DNA from: Schlesneria sp.
GTDB taxonomy: Bacteria; Planctomycetota; Planctomycetia; Planctomycetales; Planctomycetaceae
Reading direction: 5' to 3'
Assembly: GCA_025353525.1 (NCBI GenBank)
Contig: JANXOO010001220.1
Span: forward strand, 1-5,530
Length of the DNA: 5,530 nt
In this document: positions 5,368 through 5,530 of the stretch, piece after piece
Position numbering within the stretch: position 1 is the first letter of the stretch
Layout: each line of letters starts with the position of its first letter
Position numbers and translations under genes: made by a program
The notes under the pieces: model-generated
Database searches by the model: none
Seen by the model: the letters and a program-made list of their open reading frames with translations, nothing else
Told to the model about the DNA's origin: nothing

Positions 5368-5530
5368 AAAAAATCTTTCCATTTCTCCGCAGCATATCGC
5401 AAAGCGATTCAGTCAGTTTTAGCTAAAATGGTTCCGACAGTAGATGATGCACCGGTCCTAAGTGCCTGTCCGTCAGGTTCCACCGGACTCTTCAGTGTTG
5501 CAGTAACCGACCAACCGATCTTCGCTCGCT

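Larger units (their letters stand above)
4895..5530. other. Non-coding region with repeats; no convincing gene
   Basis: Apart from the repeat patch at 5033-5367, this stretch shows no gene I can support. From 4895 to 5032 it is purine-rich on the plus strand. An ATG at 4964 does have a good GGGGAG ahead of it, but its reading frame soon runs into the repeats. A 12-bp palindrome TTTTAGCTAAAA lies at 5417-5428. At the right edge two short open frames overlap on opposite strands: plus from an ATG at 5428, and minus ending in TGA at 5409-5411. The available sequence is too short to choose between them. Confidence 0.6.

Noticed and set aside
5030..5395. Minus-strand frame (121 codons) spanning the repeat patch
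   Set aside because: It reads through both inverted repeat arms, and its hydrophobic stretch is the reverse of purine-rich DNA. It has no gene-like features.
5417..5428. Palindrome TTTTAGCTAAAA
   Set aside because: A 12-bp palindrome is expected about once by chance in a window of this length, and it sits next to no established gene.

Overview
The window looks like chromosomal DNA from an environmental Gram-negative bacterium, most likely a member of the Planctomycetota. The reasons are a CRTAC1-like VCBS-repeat protein next to a very large membrane-bound multiheme cytochrome c fused to TPRs, a small secreted protein with an 'ASCGDY' start and a C-x-G-P-x-C motif, sparse gene packing, and intergenic repeats of the CCACAGAGACACAGAG type. 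This assignment rests on recall of family habits, not on a search. Verrucomicrobiota or Acidobacteriota remain possible.

All convincing genes lie on the minus strand, so the window reads from right to left. From 5530 down to about 4895 there is non-coding DNA. It holds a 335-bp patch of degenerate repeats (5033-5367) bounded by inverted copies of one motif, with a third copy inside. At 4782-4156 is a probable small secreted protein, preceded by promoter-like hexamers. A 281-bp intergenic region follows, containing an operator-like palindrome, a -10-like box and a four-unit AAAAG tract. At 3874-935 is the dominant gene, a 979-residue protein with five transmembrane helices, five CXXCH heme c motifs, a beta-rich domain and C-terminal TPRs. 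A 106-bp gap with a perfect 15-bp hairpin separates it from the last gene (828 to beyond position 1), an N-terminally anchored CRTAC1-like VCBS-repeat protein that is cut by the window edge.

The inferred working model is an envelope redox module. The large protein may take electrons from the quinone pool through a possible di-heme b membrane domain (paired histidines at matching depth in helices 2 and 4) and pass them to five periplasmic hemes. Its TPRs would dock a partner, and the co-oriented VCBS/CRTAC1-like protein is the obvious candidate. The topology, heme-binding motifs and gene order are seen directly. The b-hemes, the direction of electron flow and the partnership are inference.
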